A DNA stretch of 64,000 nt from Haloferax marisrubri (lineage in GTDB: Archaea > Halobacteriota > Halobacteria > Halobacteriales > Haloferacaceae), in contig NZ_LOPW02000005.1 in the NCBI RefSeq assembly GCF_001469875.2, positions 62,001-126,000 on the forward strand, in the 5' to 3' direction. A program made the translations under genes and the position numbers. The notes under the pieces were generated by a model, which saw nothing but the letters and a program-made list of their open reading frames with translations, did not search any database and was not told the DNA's origin. This document shows positions 46,308 through 54,833 of this stretch, one piece after another. Numbering within the stretch: the first letter of the stretch is position 1; every line of letters starts with the position of its first letter.

Positions 46308-47671
46308 GCGTCCGCGACGACTTCACCGCCCGCATCCCGGGCGGCGACGCGGGTCTCATCGTGCTGGTCCTCCTCGGGACGTACCTCGCGTACGTCCTCG
46401 CCGGGCTCGTCCTCGGGTACACGCTCCGCGGACAGCTCAACTCCATCGCGACGCTGACGTTCTACATCGGCGTCTTCGCCATGCTGTCGCTCGCGCTCAA
46501 CCTCCATTGGGGGTACACCGGGCTGTTCAACATCGGCATCGTCGGCTTCATGGCCGTCGGCGTCTACGTCACGGCAATCGTGACGAAACCGACGTACGTC
46601 GCCGGCGGGGCGGCGCAGGTCGGCGGTCTCGGCCTCCCGCTTTGGGTCGGCATCCTCGCCGGGATGCTCGCGGCCGCGCTCTTGGGACTCGTGGTCGCGC
46701 TGCCGGCGCTCCGGTTGCGGGCCGACTACTTGGCTATCGTCACCATCGCCATGTCGGAAATCGTCCGGTTCAGTTTCCTCTCGGGCGAACTCCAGCAGTT
46801 CCAGTTGCTCGGTAACCGCGTCGGCTTCGGCGGCGGGTCGGGCCTCATCCTCGACTTCGCTCCGCCGCTGGAGGCGTTGCTTCGCGGTGTCGGTCTCTGG
46901 AACGGCTATCTCGGGTTCGTCGACGCCTTCCAGGTCGTGGTGCCGAGGAACCCCAAGCCGGTCGTCGACGGCCTCATCTACGGGCTGTTGCTCCTCGGCT
47001 TCGTCGCGGGGTTCTACTGGTTGCTCAAGCGCACCGGCGAGTCGCCGTTCGGTCGCGTGCTGAAGGCCATCCGCGAGGACGAAGACGTGGCGAACGCCCT
47101 CGGCAAGAACACGGACCGGTTCAAAATCAAGTCGTTCATGCTCGGCTGTGCGCTCATGGGACTCGCCGGCATCCTCTGGCTCGTCCCGCAGGGCGCGGTG
47201 ACGCCGAACTTCTTCCGCCCGCGCGTGACGTTCTTCGTCTGGATCGCGCTCATCATCGGCGGGGCCGGCTCGAACACGGGGAGCGTCCTCGGTGGAGCCA
47301 TCTTCGCGGCGGTGCTCTACCAGGGACCGCGGTACTTCCAGAATCTCGTGTCGGCCGTGTTCCCCAACCTCGACTCGCCGTCCGGCTTCGGGCAGGCAAT
47401 CTCGCCGCTCATCTCGCAGTTCGACCCCGTGCCGTTCCTCCTGTACACGGTCGACAGCATCCGGCAACTCCAGTTGGTCGTGATGGGACTCGTACTCATC
47501 TGGCTGATGCACAACCGGCCGGAGGGGATGCTCGGCTACCGCAAGGAGACCGCGTCCGTCATCCCGCTGTCGCGGCCGAAGTCGATGGCCGCGGACGGCG
47601 GCGACGACGACTCGGTCCGCACCGACGGCGGTGTCGACGCCGCGGCTCAGGGAGGTGAGACCGATGAGTGA
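46304..47671 (+). CDS. livM: Branched-chain amino-acid ABC transporter permease LivM
   Basis: A 455-residue permease starting MSVRDDFTARIPGGDAGLIV; ATG overlaps livH stop by 4 nt. LNLHWGYTGLFNIGIVGFMAVGVY and IREDEDVANALGKNTDRFKIKSFML with the LivM EAA-like loop are visible. An extended C-terminus is Asp/Gly-rich. It pairs with LivH. Confidence 0.93.
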   Translation: MSVRDDFTARIPGGDAGLIVLVLLGTYLAYVLAGLVLGYTLRGQLNSIATLTFYIGVFAMLSLALNLHWGYTGLFNIGIVGFMAVGVYVTAIVTKPTYVAGGAAQVGGLGLPLWVGILAGMLAAALLGLVVALPALRLRADYLAIVTIAMSEIVRFSFLSGELQQFQLLGNRVGFGGGSGLILDFAPPLEALLRGVGLWNGYLGFVDAFQVVVPRNPKPVVDGLIYGLLLLGFVAGFYWLLKRTGESPFGRVLKAIREDEDVANALGKNTDRFKIKSFMLGCALMGLAGILWLVPQGAVTPNFFRPRVTFFVWIALIIGGAGSNTGSVLGGAIFAAVLYQGPRYFQNLVSAVFPNLDSPSGFGQAISPLISQFDPVPFLLYTVDSIRQLQLVVMGLVLIWLMHNRPEGMLGYRKETASVIPLSRPKSMAADGGDDDSVRTDGGVDAAAQGGETDE

Positions 47672-48527
47672 CGCCGCCGACCAGCCCGTCGAAGACGTGG
47701 CGAACAAGGTCGACGAGGGCGCGCTCGGCGCGTTCGCCTCCGGCGTCGATACGTCGGTCGACTACCCGCTGCAAGTCGAGGGACTCGAGAAGTCCTTCGG
47801 CGGCATCACCGCCGTCGACGGCGCGACCTTCGAGGTCGAGTCCGGAACGCTCACGGGACTCATCGGGCCGAACGGGGCCGGCAAGTCCACGACGTTCAAC
47901 CTCATCACGGGCATGCTCAAGCCCGACGCCGGGACGGTCACGTTCAACGGCGAGGACATCACCGGCGAGGAACCCCACCAAATCGCCAACCGCGGGATGG
48001 TTCGGACGTTCCAAATCGCCCGCGAACTGAGCGAGATGACGGTCCTCGAAAACATGATGCTCGCGCCGAAAAACCAGCGCGGTGAGGCGCTGTGGCGCTC
48101 CGTCATGCCGGGCGTCCGCGACGACGTCCGCGAACAGGAAGAGGAACTGCTCGAACGCGTCTGGGAGGTGCTCGACTTCTTCGACATCGCCCACATCGCA
48201 GAGGAGTACGCGGGCAATCTCTCCGGCGGCCAGCGCAAACTGCTCGAGATGGCGCGGGCGCTTCTGACCGACCCCGACATGCTGCTGTTGGACGAGCCGT
48301 TCGCCGGGGTCAACCCGACGCTGGAGAAGAAGCTACTCGAACACGTACACGAACTCCGCGAGCAGGGCTACACGTTCCTGCTCGTCGAACACGACATGGA
48401 CCTCATCATGGACAACTGTGAACACGTCATCGTCCTCCACCAGGGCTCGGTGCTCACGGAGGGGACGCCCGACGAGATTCGGAGCAACGAAGAGGTCATC
48501 GAGGCCTACCTCGGAGGCAACGTATGA
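47664..48527 (+). CDS. livG: Branched-chain amino-acid ABC transporter ATPase LivG
   Basis: A 287-residue ATPase; the start MSDAADQPVEDVANK overlaps livM by 8 nt. Walker A GLIGPNGAGKST, signature NLSGGQRKLLEMARAL, Walker B MLLLDEPFAGVNP, and switch His in LLVEHDMDLIMD. A 35-residue N-terminal extension is haloarchaeal. Confidence 0.94.
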   Translation: MSDAADQPVEDVANKVDEGALGAFASGVDTSVDYPLQVEGLEKSFGGITAVDGATFEVESGTLTGLIGPNGAGKSTTFNLITGMLKPDAGTVTFNGEDITGEEPHQIANRGMVRTFQIARELSEMTVLENMMLAPKNQRGEALWRSVMPGVRDDVREQEEELLERVWEVLDFFDIAHIAEEYAGNLSGGQRKLLEMARALLTDPDMLLLDEPFAGVNPTLEKKLLEHVHELREQGYTFLLVEHDMDLIMDNCEHVIVLHQGSVLTEGTPDEIRSNEEVIEAYLGGNV

Positions 48528-49285
48528 GCGTCGACGCCAACACCGACGCGACGAGCGGCGCGGGCGTCGAGGGGCGCGACGACGTGCTTCTGCGCGTCCG
48601 CAACCTCGACGCCGGCTACGGCGACCTCCAGATTCTCACCGACGTCGACATGGACGTGTTCGACGGCGAGTACGTCACCATCGTCGGGCCGAACGGGGCC
48701 GGCAAGTCCACGACGATGAAGTCGGTCTTCGGGCTGACCGCCCACATGGGCGGCAACGTCCGGTTCAAAGACGAGGACATCACCGGCCGCCGACCCGAGG
48801 ACATCATCCACGTCGGCATCGGCTACGTCCCGCAGAACGACAACATCTTCCCGACGCTGACGGTCGAAGAGAACCTCGAGATGGGCGCGTACATTCTCGA
48901 CGAGGTGCCGCAGGACGCCATGGAGGCGGTCTATGAGCGGTTCCCCATCCTCAGAGAGCGGAAAGACCAGAAGGCGGGCACCATGTCCGGCGGGCAACAG
49001 CAGATGCTCGCGATGGGTCGCGCGCTCATGCTCGACCCCGACCTCCTGCTCTTAGACGAGCCGTCGGCGGGGCTCGCGCCCGACCTCGTCGAGGAGATGT
49101 TCGACAAAATCGACGAAATCAACGAGGCCGGCACGGCCATCCTGATGGTCGAACAGAACGCGAAGGAGGCGCTCCGGCGCTGTGACCGCGGCTACGTCCT
49201 CGCCAACGGACAGAACCGCTACATGGACACCGGCACCGCGCTCCTCGAAGACGAACAGGTCCGGCAGGACTTCCTCGGCGGATAG
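48524..49285 (+). CDS. livF: Branched-chain amino-acid ABC transporter ATPase LivF
   Basis: A 253-residue ATPase overlapping livG by 4 nt. Walker A GPNGAGKSTTMK, signature MSGGQQQMLAMGRAL, Walker B LLLLDEPSAGLAP and MVEQNAKEAL. It drives transport with LivG. Confidence 0.94.
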   Translation: MSVDANTDATSGAGVEGRDDVLLRVRNLDAGYGDLQILTDVDMDVFDGEYVTIVGPNGAGKSTTMKSVFGLTAHMGGNVRFKDEDITGRRPEDIIHVGIGYVPQNDNIFPTLTVEENLEMGAYILDEVPQDAMEAVYERFPILRERKDQKAGTMSGGQQQMLAMGRALMLDPDLLLLDEPSAGLAPDLVEEMFDKIDEINEAGTAILMVEQNAKEALRRCDRGYVLANGQNRYMDTGTALLEDEQVRQDFLGG

Positions 49286-49307
49286 TCCGTCCCGACGGTC
49301 CACGCTA

Positions 49308-49313
49308 TTTTTT
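49308..49313 (+). terminator. T-run terminator of liv operon
   Basis: A six-T run 23 nt after the livF stop matches archaeal intrinsic termination. Confidence 0.5.
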
Positions 49314-49319
49314 CGGCGC

Positions 49320-49511
49320 TCACTCGCAGACGGACTCGAACGACTCGACCGAGAGACTGCCGTCTCTACTGTCGCCGACGCCGTCGTCGCTGCCATCGTC
49401 GTCGTCATCATCGTCACCGTCTGAACCGCCGCCGAGCGTCGCCGTCGCGTTCGCGTTCCAGCAGTCGCACGCCGCGTAGGAGGCCTTCGAGAGGAGGCCG
49501 CGGCGCTTCAT
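49320..49511 (-). CDS. Possible small Asp-rich protein (63 aa)
   Basis: An open frame starting MKRRGLLSKASYAACDCWNA and followed by an Asp-rich middle (seven consecutive Asp residues) ending SVESFESVCE. Two Cys near the start (CDC) and one near the end are seen. No clear TATA box; the remainder of the 347-nt gap between livF and the binding-protein gene holds only the terminators of both. Confidence 0.35.
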   Translation of the reverse strand: MKRRGLLSKASYAACDCWNANATATLGGGSDGDDDDDDDGSDDGVGDSRDGSLSVESFESVCE

Positions 49512-49632
49512 CGACGCATAGCTGTCAGCGGTCGTATGAGTGACTTGTGTCGGTCAAGTTGTGTGCGACTCGCGGAGCGCGGCCGCTCGCGTCGTCGGCG
49601 ACGAAGAAAAAATCGGGTCTGTCGGGTCGGTC

Positions 49633-50946
49633 TTAGCTGTCCGGGCCGGAGAGCGCCGTCTCGATGACGGAGGAGTACGACGACTCGCCGATGTTGAACG
49701 CGACCTGGTTGTACACCTCGCCCTCGAACGAGTCGCTGAACACGTTCGAGAAGCGCTCCGAGAGCTGCTGGCCGTAGTCGTTGTTGACGTACAGCGTCGA
49801 GACCGAACTGACTTCGAGGCGCTCGGCCATGACCTGCGCCATGACGCGGCCCTGCAGGAAGTCGGACGGTGCAGTCCGGAAGATGAAGTCGTTGTCTTCG
49901 AGGTTCGAGACGGACAGCGCCGTCGAGGACGGCGAACAGCCGACGATTTCGTTCGGGATGAACGCCTGCTGCGAGACGGGGACGTTCACGCCGGACGACG
50001 CGGACCCACAGACCGAGGGAACGCCCGCGGAGACGAGCGACTGCGCGGCGGAGACACCGGCGTCCGGGGACGTTTGGGTGTCTTCGATTTGCGCGTTGAC
50101 GGAGAGTCCGGCCGGGTTGGCGTCGTTGACCTGCATGACCGGAATCTGACCGGCCTGAATCATCGGCGCACCGACGGCCGCGAGGTCACCGGTCTCGGGC
50201 AGGAGGATACCGACCGACATCTCGCGGTCGGAACCGCCCGGGCCGCTGTCCGCGGACGGGCCGTTCCCGTCGGGGTTCTCACCGGCGAACGACTGCGTCT
50301 CGACGCTCGACGTGGCGTTGTTCTCGGCATCGAACTCCCAGATGGCGTACGCGGCTTCCGCCGGGTCGCCGTTCTCGTCGAAGTTGACGGACGAGGACGC
50401 GCCCTGATAGTTGATGTCTTCGCCGTTCGCGGCCGCCTCGACGCCCTCGACGAGGTTGTCGGGGCCGACGGTCATCCCCTCGGGGTTCGCCATCCGGCGC
50501 ATCTGGTCTTTGATGGCCGGGCCGGAGTTCTCGCCGGCGGCGGCGTTCGCGAGCAGCTGAATCGCGACCGAGTCGTACGTCTGCGACGTGAAGACGCCGG
50601 GTGCTGCGCCGTACTCGTCTTGGAACAGCTGATTGAACGTGTCTTGGTTCGGACCGCCCGCCGCGGGTGCCGTCCCGGTCACGTTCGCCATGTCGTTGCC
50701 GACCTGCCCGGGCATCGAGCCGGAGCGCATCCCGTCGGGCACGAGTATCTCCTCGCTCCCGTCGGACGCGCTGTAGTAGTCACGGAACAGTTGAATACCG
50801 CTTTCGGGGTAGCCGATAACGACGAGCCCCTCGGGGCCACCGCCACCGCCGCCGCCACCGATGCATCCGGATAAGCCAGTCAAGCCTGCCGCGCCCGCGG
50901 CTCCCACTCCCTTGAGGAAGTCGCGGCGTACGATATCACGTACCAT
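49633..50946 (-). CDS. Branched-chain amino-acid binding lipoprotein, circularly permuted
   Basis: A 437-residue exported lipoprotein. The Tat-type signal MVRDIVRRDFLKGVGAAG ends in lipobox LSGC (C28), then eight Gly. Residues 38-238 are the part that normally follows LivJ/LivK residue ~195 (PEGLVVIGYPESGIQLFRDY through GASSSVNFDENGD). Residues 239-437 are the part that normally comes first (SDREMSVGILLPETGDLAAV, SSGVNVPVSQQ, TLYVNNDYGQQLSERF), ending TALSGPDS. The join S437/P38 is where the canonical chain is continuous. The codons run cleanly through both junctions. Start ATG at 50946 lies 29 nt from a TATA box. It is convergent with livHMGF and likely their binding protein. Confidence 0.9.
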   Translation of the reverse strand: MVRDIVRRDFLKGVGAAGAAGLTGLSGCIGGGGGGGGPEGLVVIGYPESGIQLFRDYYSASDGSEEILVPDGMRSGSMPGQVGNDMANVTGTAPAAGGPNQDTFNQLFQDEYGAAPGVFTSQTYDSVAIQLLANAAAGENSGPAIKDQMRRMANPEGMTVGPDNLVEGVEAAANGEDINYQGASSSVNFDENGDPAEAAYAIWEFDAENNATSSVETQSFAGENPDGNGPSADSGPGGSDREMSVGILLPETGDLAAVGAPMIQAGQIPVMQVNDANPAGLSVNAQIEDTQTSPDAGVSAAQSLVSAGVPSVCGSASSGVNVPVSQQAFIPNEIVGCSPSSTALSVSNLEDNDFIFRTAPSDFLQGRVMAQVMAERLEVSSVSTLYVNNDYGQQLSERFSNVFSDSFEGEVYNQVAFNIGESSYSSVIETALSGPDS

Positions 50947-50970
50947 GTGAAAGGCAATGGCAACTCCCAC

Positions 50971-50980
50971 TTATAAAATT
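50971..50980 (-). promoter_or_regulatory. TATA box of the binding-protein gene
   Basis: AATTTTATAA on the minus strand, centred about 29 nt before the ATG at 50946; strong and well spaced for a leaderless mRNA. Confidence 0.7.
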
Positions 50981-51063
50981 TACTCCCCGCGTTTGAAAAG
51001 CCATGATAATTGCGACCGACGGCGGTGCGAGAATCGGCTGTGTGAGAACGTCAGACAACGTTC

Positions 51064-51071
51064 TTTATATA
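51064..51071 (+). promoter_or_regulatory. udk TATA box
   Basis: TTTATATA centred about 66 nt before the udk ATG, so the mRNA would have a leader of about 38 nt. Confidence 0.55.
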
Positions 51072-51132
51072 CGCTCGCGTCGGAGCCGGTGAATCGCTGC
51101 GTTCAAACCCGTTCGCGGGCGTCTTTGGGACA

Positions 51133-51828
51133 ATGACTATCCCGTCGTTCGTCATCGGTATCGCGGGGGGGAGCGGTGCCGGGAAAACCACCGTGGCCCG
51201 ACTCATCACGGAGAACGTCGGCGAGTCCGTGACACGGATTCCGATTGACAACTACTACAAAGACCAGAGTCACTTGGAGATGGCCGAACGCGAGCAGTTG
51301 AACTACGACCATCCCTCGGCGTTCGAGTGGGACCTCCTGTACGAACAGCTCTCGGAGTTACTGGAGGGGAGAGCGGTCGAAATGCCGCAGTACGACTTCG
51401 AGATTCACAACCGAAAGCCCGAGCGGGAGACCGTCGAACCGACCGACGTCATCATCCTCGAAGGAATTCTCGCGCTCTACGACGAGGACGTAAACGAGAT
51501 GCTCGACCTCCGACTCTACGTGGAGACCGACGCCGACGTTCGCATCCTCCGGCGCATCCAGCGCGACGCCATCGACCGCGGACGCGACCTTCAGGGCGTC
51601 ATCGACCAGTACCTCTCGACGGTCAAGCCGATGCACGAGCAGTTCATCGAGCCGACGAAGAAACACGCGGACCTCATCATCCCAGAGGGAGCCAACAGCG
51701 TCGCCGTCACGCTCCTCGAAGAGAAAGTCCAAGCCGAAGTCGAAGGCGACGAGACGCGCACTTGGGAGCGCGACGCTATCGAGCGGGAAGTCCAAGAGCG
51801 GACCTCGTTTCAGGGGTCCGGCAACTGA
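51133..51828 (+). CDS. udk: Uridine kinase
   Basis: The 231-residue P-loop kinase has IGIAGGSGAGKTTVARL (Walker A), PIDNYYKD, NYDHPSAFEWDLL, MPQYDFEIHNRKPE and the lid RILRRIQRDAIDRGRD. It phosphorylates uridine/cytidine in pyrimidine salvage with ATP or GTP. An acidic C-terminal tail of about 20 residues is haloarchaeal. Confidence 0.93.
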   Translation: MTIPSFVIGIAGGSGAGKTTVARLITENVGESVTRIPIDNYYKDQSHLEMAEREQLNYDHPSAFEWDLLYEQLSELLEGRAVEMPQYDFEIHNRKPERETVEPTDVIILEGILALYDEDVNEMLDLRLYVETDADVRILRRIQRDAIDRGRDLQGVIDQYLSTVKPMHEQFIEPTKKHADLIIPEGANSVAVTLLEEKVQAEVEGDETRTWERDAIEREVQERTSFQGSGN

Positions 51829-51864
51829 GTCGGCGTCGCGGGCCGAAAATCGGAGCCTCGAAGC

Positions 51865-52185
51865 TTACGCCTTCTTGCCGGTGACGAACTGCTCTGCGCC
51901 CTCGTAGAACCAGAAGCCGTTCTCGCGCATCGCCTTGCCGACTGCCTTGTGCAGTTCGACGAAGTCGCCGAACTCCTCGCCTTCGACGTGTTCGAAGATG
52001 TCCGAAAGCGAGACGACGCGATCGTAGTCGAGTCGGATGGGGTGGTCGCCGAACTCATCGACGAACTCCGCTTTGTTCAGCGGGAAGTCCTCGTCTTCGT
52101 CGACCTTCTTCGCGATGACCGCCTGGCCGTACTTGCGTCCGCCTTCGCTCCCCTCTTCGCCGTCCGGGTCGTGTGGCCAATCCAT
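51865..52185 (-). CDS. DUF5785-like haloarchaeal protein (106 aa)
   Basis: Starts MDWPHDPDGEEGSEGGRKYG, with a helical core (EFVDEFGDHPIRLDYDRVVS, FGDFVELHKAVGKAM) and WFYEGAEQFVTGKKA at the end. It resembles DUF5785 by recall, a small haloarchaeal family of unknown function. The start at 52185 is chosen because MDWPHD begins the conserved N-terminus. Confidence 0.75.
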   Translation of the reverse strand: MDWPHDPDGEEGSEGGRKYGQAVIAKKVDEDEDFPLNKAEFVDEFGDHPIRLDYDRVVSLSDIFEHVEGEEFGDFVELHKAVGKAMRENGFWFYEGAEQFVTGKKA

Positions 52186-52336
52186 ACCCGAACGTTGGCA
52201 GGCCGATTCAAAGCCGTTACGCATTTGTGGGGATTTGTCACGCGGAACGTCGCGGTCGGGTCGCCGTCGCAACTCCGTGTAGTTTGGTACCGATGAACAA
52301 GAAATATACGCGTGGCACGCCATCGTTCTTGGAGTC

Positions 52337-53068
52337 ATGCGAGCGACCGAGCGCCCGACGTTCGAATCCGAGGCCAGCAAGCTGATTTACGAGTACGTCG
52401 AGCGGCACGGCACCGCCAAGCGAAACGTCCTCCTCGACGTCGCGCCCGTGTCGTCCGACGAGTTCCGAACCGAACTGGACCGACTGAAATCCCGCGGCTA
52501 TCTGGAAGAGGACGGCGGCACGCTCCAGTTGGCGCTCGACGTGGGAGCCATCGAGGAACACGAGACCGACGCGGGAATCGTCACTATCCGACCCGCCCGC
52601 CAGCGCGACTTCGAGGGGCTCATCGACGCGATTCGAGACGTGACGTCCGAGGAGACGTACGTCGTCGCCGAGACCATCGCCGAGCAACTCCTCTACGACG
52701 AGGCGGTCACGCGGCACAACCGGGTGGAGTCTCGGGTGTTCTTCGTCGCCACTATCGGCGAGGAGGTCGTCGGCTGGACGCACCTCGACCTCCCGCAGGT
52801 GTCGCGCATCCGCGAGACCGCCCAGCAGACCGTCGGCGTCAAGGAGGACTACCGCGGGTCGGGCATCGGGAGTCTCCTGCTTCGCCGCGGCCTCGACTGG
52901 GCCGAAGCCAACGGCTTCCGGAAAGTGTACAACAGCGTTCCGATGACGAACGACCGCGCGCTGGAGTTCCTTGGCGACCACGACTGGGAGACAGAAGCGA
53001 TTCGCAGGGACCACTACACCATCGGCGACGAACACGTCGACGAAGTGATGATGGCGTACCGGTTCTGA
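52337..53068 (+). CDS. GNAT acetyltransferase with N-terminal winged helix
   Basis: A 243-residue fusion. Residues about 10-72 form a winged helix (SKLIYEYVERHGTAKRNVLLD, EFRTELDRLKSRGYL). Residues about 80-243 are a GNAT domain with GVKEDYRGSGIGSLLLRRGLDW (acetyl-CoA loop) and NDRALEFLGDHDWE. The HTH may read DNA or a partner. A AAATATACG box about 33 nt upstream is seen. Confidence 0.86.
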   Translation: MRATERPTFESEASKLIYEYVERHGTAKRNVLLDVAPVSSDEFRTELDRLKSRGYLEEDGGTLQLALDVGAIEEHETDAGIVTIRPARQRDFEGLIDAIRDVTSEETYVVAETIAEQLLYDEAVTRHNRVESRVFFVATIGEEVVGWTHLDLPQVSRIRETAQQTVGVKEDYRGSGIGSLLLRRGLDWAEANGFRKVYNSVPMTNDRALEFLGDHDWETEAIRRDHYTIGDEHVDEVMMAYRF

Positions 53069-53126
53069 CCGGGTCGAGGGCTGCGGGTCGCTTTTTGTGG
53101 GGTCGTCGGTGTCGCTTGGAGCGGAC

Positions 53127-53267
53127 GCGGTGGGACTGGGATTTGAACCCCACTCGCTCCGCTCACGTCGTTCGCTCCGCTCCCCGCTTCAAATCCCAGT
53201 CCGTCTCCACGTCACACGTTCACCGGAGACGCGCAGCTAAACCTGCGCGTCTCGGTTCTCTGAGAAT
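53127..53267. repeat. tRNA-3'-end module beside tRNA-Ser
   Basis: A 24-nt exact copy of the tRNA-Ser 3' region lies at 53127-53150 and recurs at 53268-53291. Inside is a 15-bp exact inverted copy of part of it (53133-53147 with 53188-53202), a TCGCTCCGCTC...TTCGCTCC core, and an 11-bp perfect hairpin (53226-53236 with 53243-53253, loop CTAAAC) just before the tRNA. Confidence 0.65.
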
Positions 53268-53268
53268 G

Positions 53269-53352
53269 CGGTGGGACTGGGATTTGAACCCAGGATTCCG
53301 TGAGGAAACCTGCTTTCAAGGCAGGCGCGTTAGGCCACTCCGCCATCCCACC
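53269..53352 (-). tRNA. tRNA-Ser (anticodon TGA)
   Basis: An 84-nt class II tRNA. The acceptor GGTGGGA pairs with TCCCACC, and the discriminator is G. The anticodon stem CCTGC/GCAGG holds loop CTTGAAA with anticodon TGA. The variable arm TTTCCTCACGGAATC is present. T-arm CTGGGTTCAAATCCCAG. Confidence 0.95.
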
Positions 53353-53398
53353 TTCGCACGACAGTTTTGAGTCGGATACCTAAGTGTTGTCGCTTCGC

Positions 53399-54154
53399 TC
53401 AGTCGCGGACGAGTTCCAACACGCCGTCGGTCGATTCGACCCGAAGCCCCTTCTCGAAGACGAACGTCGTCGTGTGCTCGGGGACGAGGCGCTCGGATTC
53501 GACCCGCGAGCGGAGCATCGGCACGACCGTGGCGAGGTCCGCGCCGGTTTCGAGGACGGGGAGCATCGGGATGTAGTCGAGGCCGTGGCCCGCGTCGTCG
53601 GCGCGCTCGGCGAGCGTCTCGACTTCCGGCTCCGCGTAGGCGTCGGTGAAGTCGATGGGGTCGAGGAAGCCCGAGAAGTAGACGCGCCCTTCCGTCGAAG
53701 GACCGAGGACGACCGGCGTGCTCCGGAGTTTCATCGCCGCGCTGTCGATGTGGGTACGCCCGAGAAGCGGCGCGACCGGGCGGACGACGGCGACCGAGTG
53801 GACCTCCTCCTCGTTGAGGAGATGCGAGACGGTGTTGCCCGCGCGGGCGGAGAACGACGACCCGACCTGCGGTTCGAACCGCGCGTCGTCGGTGCCGCCG
53901 AGGGCGTCGGCGACGACGCTCCGAACCTCGGCTTCCGAGTCGTGGTCCCCGGCGAACTCGTCGGGGATGTCGTCCTCGGTGCGGTAGTTGACGAGGAGGT
54001 CGCCGCCCGACCGCTCGACGGCGATACAGACGTCTTTGAGCATCGCGGCGTAGAGCTCCGCGGCTTCGGACTCGGAGAGCAGACTCGTCTCCGCGAGTTC
54101 CGAAAGCACCAGTCCCGGCCGCGGCGGTTCGGCGAGTACGGCGATGACCGTCAT
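53399..54154 (-). CDS. DUF2064 glycosyltransferase-like protein
   Basis: A 251-residue protein starting MTVIAVLAEPPRPGLVLSEL. The nucleotide-binding-like start, ELYAAMLKDVC, and the central VGSSFSARAGNTVSHLL match DUF2064 (TIGR04282-like) proteins, related to nucleotidyl/glycosyl transferases. Substrate unknown. The start is the ATG at 54154. Confidence 0.8.
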   Translation of the reverse strand: MTVIAVLAEPPRPGLVLSELAETSLLSESEAAELYAAMLKDVCIAVERSGGDLLVNYRTEDDIPDEFAGDHDSEAEVRSVVADALGGTDDARFEPQVGSSFSARAGNTVSHLLNEEEVHSVAVVRPVAPLLGRTHIDSAAMKLRSTPVVLGPSTEGRVYFSGFLDPIDFTDAYAEPEVETLAERADDAGHGLDYIPMLPVLETGADLATVVPMLRSRVESERLVPEHTTTFVFEKGLRVESTDGVLELVRD

Positions 54155-54236
54155 ACCCTCCCCTCGCGCCGGGGCGCCCTTGAACCCGCCGCTTGCGGGA
54201 CGCGCCCCCGGACGCGGCGGGGGCCGTCCGTCCGTC

Positions 54237-54833
54237 TCAGCGACTCTGCCGCCCTTTCGTCTGCCGGTAGTCCCGGCCGAACACCGACTCGCGGACGTGT
54301 TCGACGAACGCCTCGGCGTCGGCGTCGGTCAGGCGCTCCGGCTCCTTTATCGGGACGAGTTCGAAGCCGCGGCCGCGGATGGTCGTCGCGTGCTCCGCGT
54401 CGATGTCGAAACTGTCGGCCGCGCGCGTGGTGTAATCGAACGCGAGCGCCTCCAGCGCGGCCTGTCCGACGGGGACGATGATGTGCGGATTTATCATCCG
54501 AATCTCCGCGTTCAGGTAGGGCTCGCAGGTCGCGACTTCGTTATCGGTCGGCCCGCGGTCGGGGTGCCGACAGCGCGTGAGGTACGTGAAAAAGACGTTC
54601 TGCACGTCCGGTTCGTCGGCGTCAGGCTCGGACCGGACGAACCCGAGGTCGCCGAGGATGCGCTGGACGCGCTGGCCGGCCTCGTCGCCGGTGAAGGGGA
54701 CGCCCGTCCGCTCCGCGGCCGCGGTCGGTGCCTCGCCGACGAACAGGAACTCCGCGCCCACGTCGCCGTAGCCGTGGACGACCTGCTCGCGCGTCTCGCA
54801 GAGCGCCGAGCAGTTCGTGCAGTCGGTGTCCAT
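54237..54833 (-). CDS. Uracil-DNA glycosylase, type IV-like with 4Fe-4S
   Basis: A 198-residue family 4/5 UDG. The N-terminal CTNCSALC starts the Fe-S cluster, motif A is FVGEAPTAAAERTGVPFTGDEAG, further Cys lie in LTRCRHPDRGPTDNEVATCEP, and motif B is HIIVPVGQAALEAL. It removes uracil from DNA. The ATG at 54833 (MDTDCTNC) is chosen because the ORF upstream is basic and not conserved-like. Confidence 0.9.
   Translation of the reverse strand: MDTDCTNCSALCETREQVVHGYGDVGAEFLFVGEAPTAAAERTGVPFTGDEAGQRVQRILGDLGFVRSEPDADEPDVQNVFFTYLTRCRHPDRGPTDNEVATCEPYLNAEIRMINPHIIVPVGQAALEALAFDYTTRAADSFDIDAEHATTIRGRGFELVPIKEPERLTDADAEAFVEHVRESVFGRDYRQTKGRQSR

Noticed and set aside
49633..50946. That the binding-protein order arises from a frameshift or a fused pair of genes
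   Set aside because: One uninterrupted frame with one signal peptide and one stop; both halves are of one family member, each present once, so duplication alone does not explain it. Misassembly cannot be excluded from sequence.
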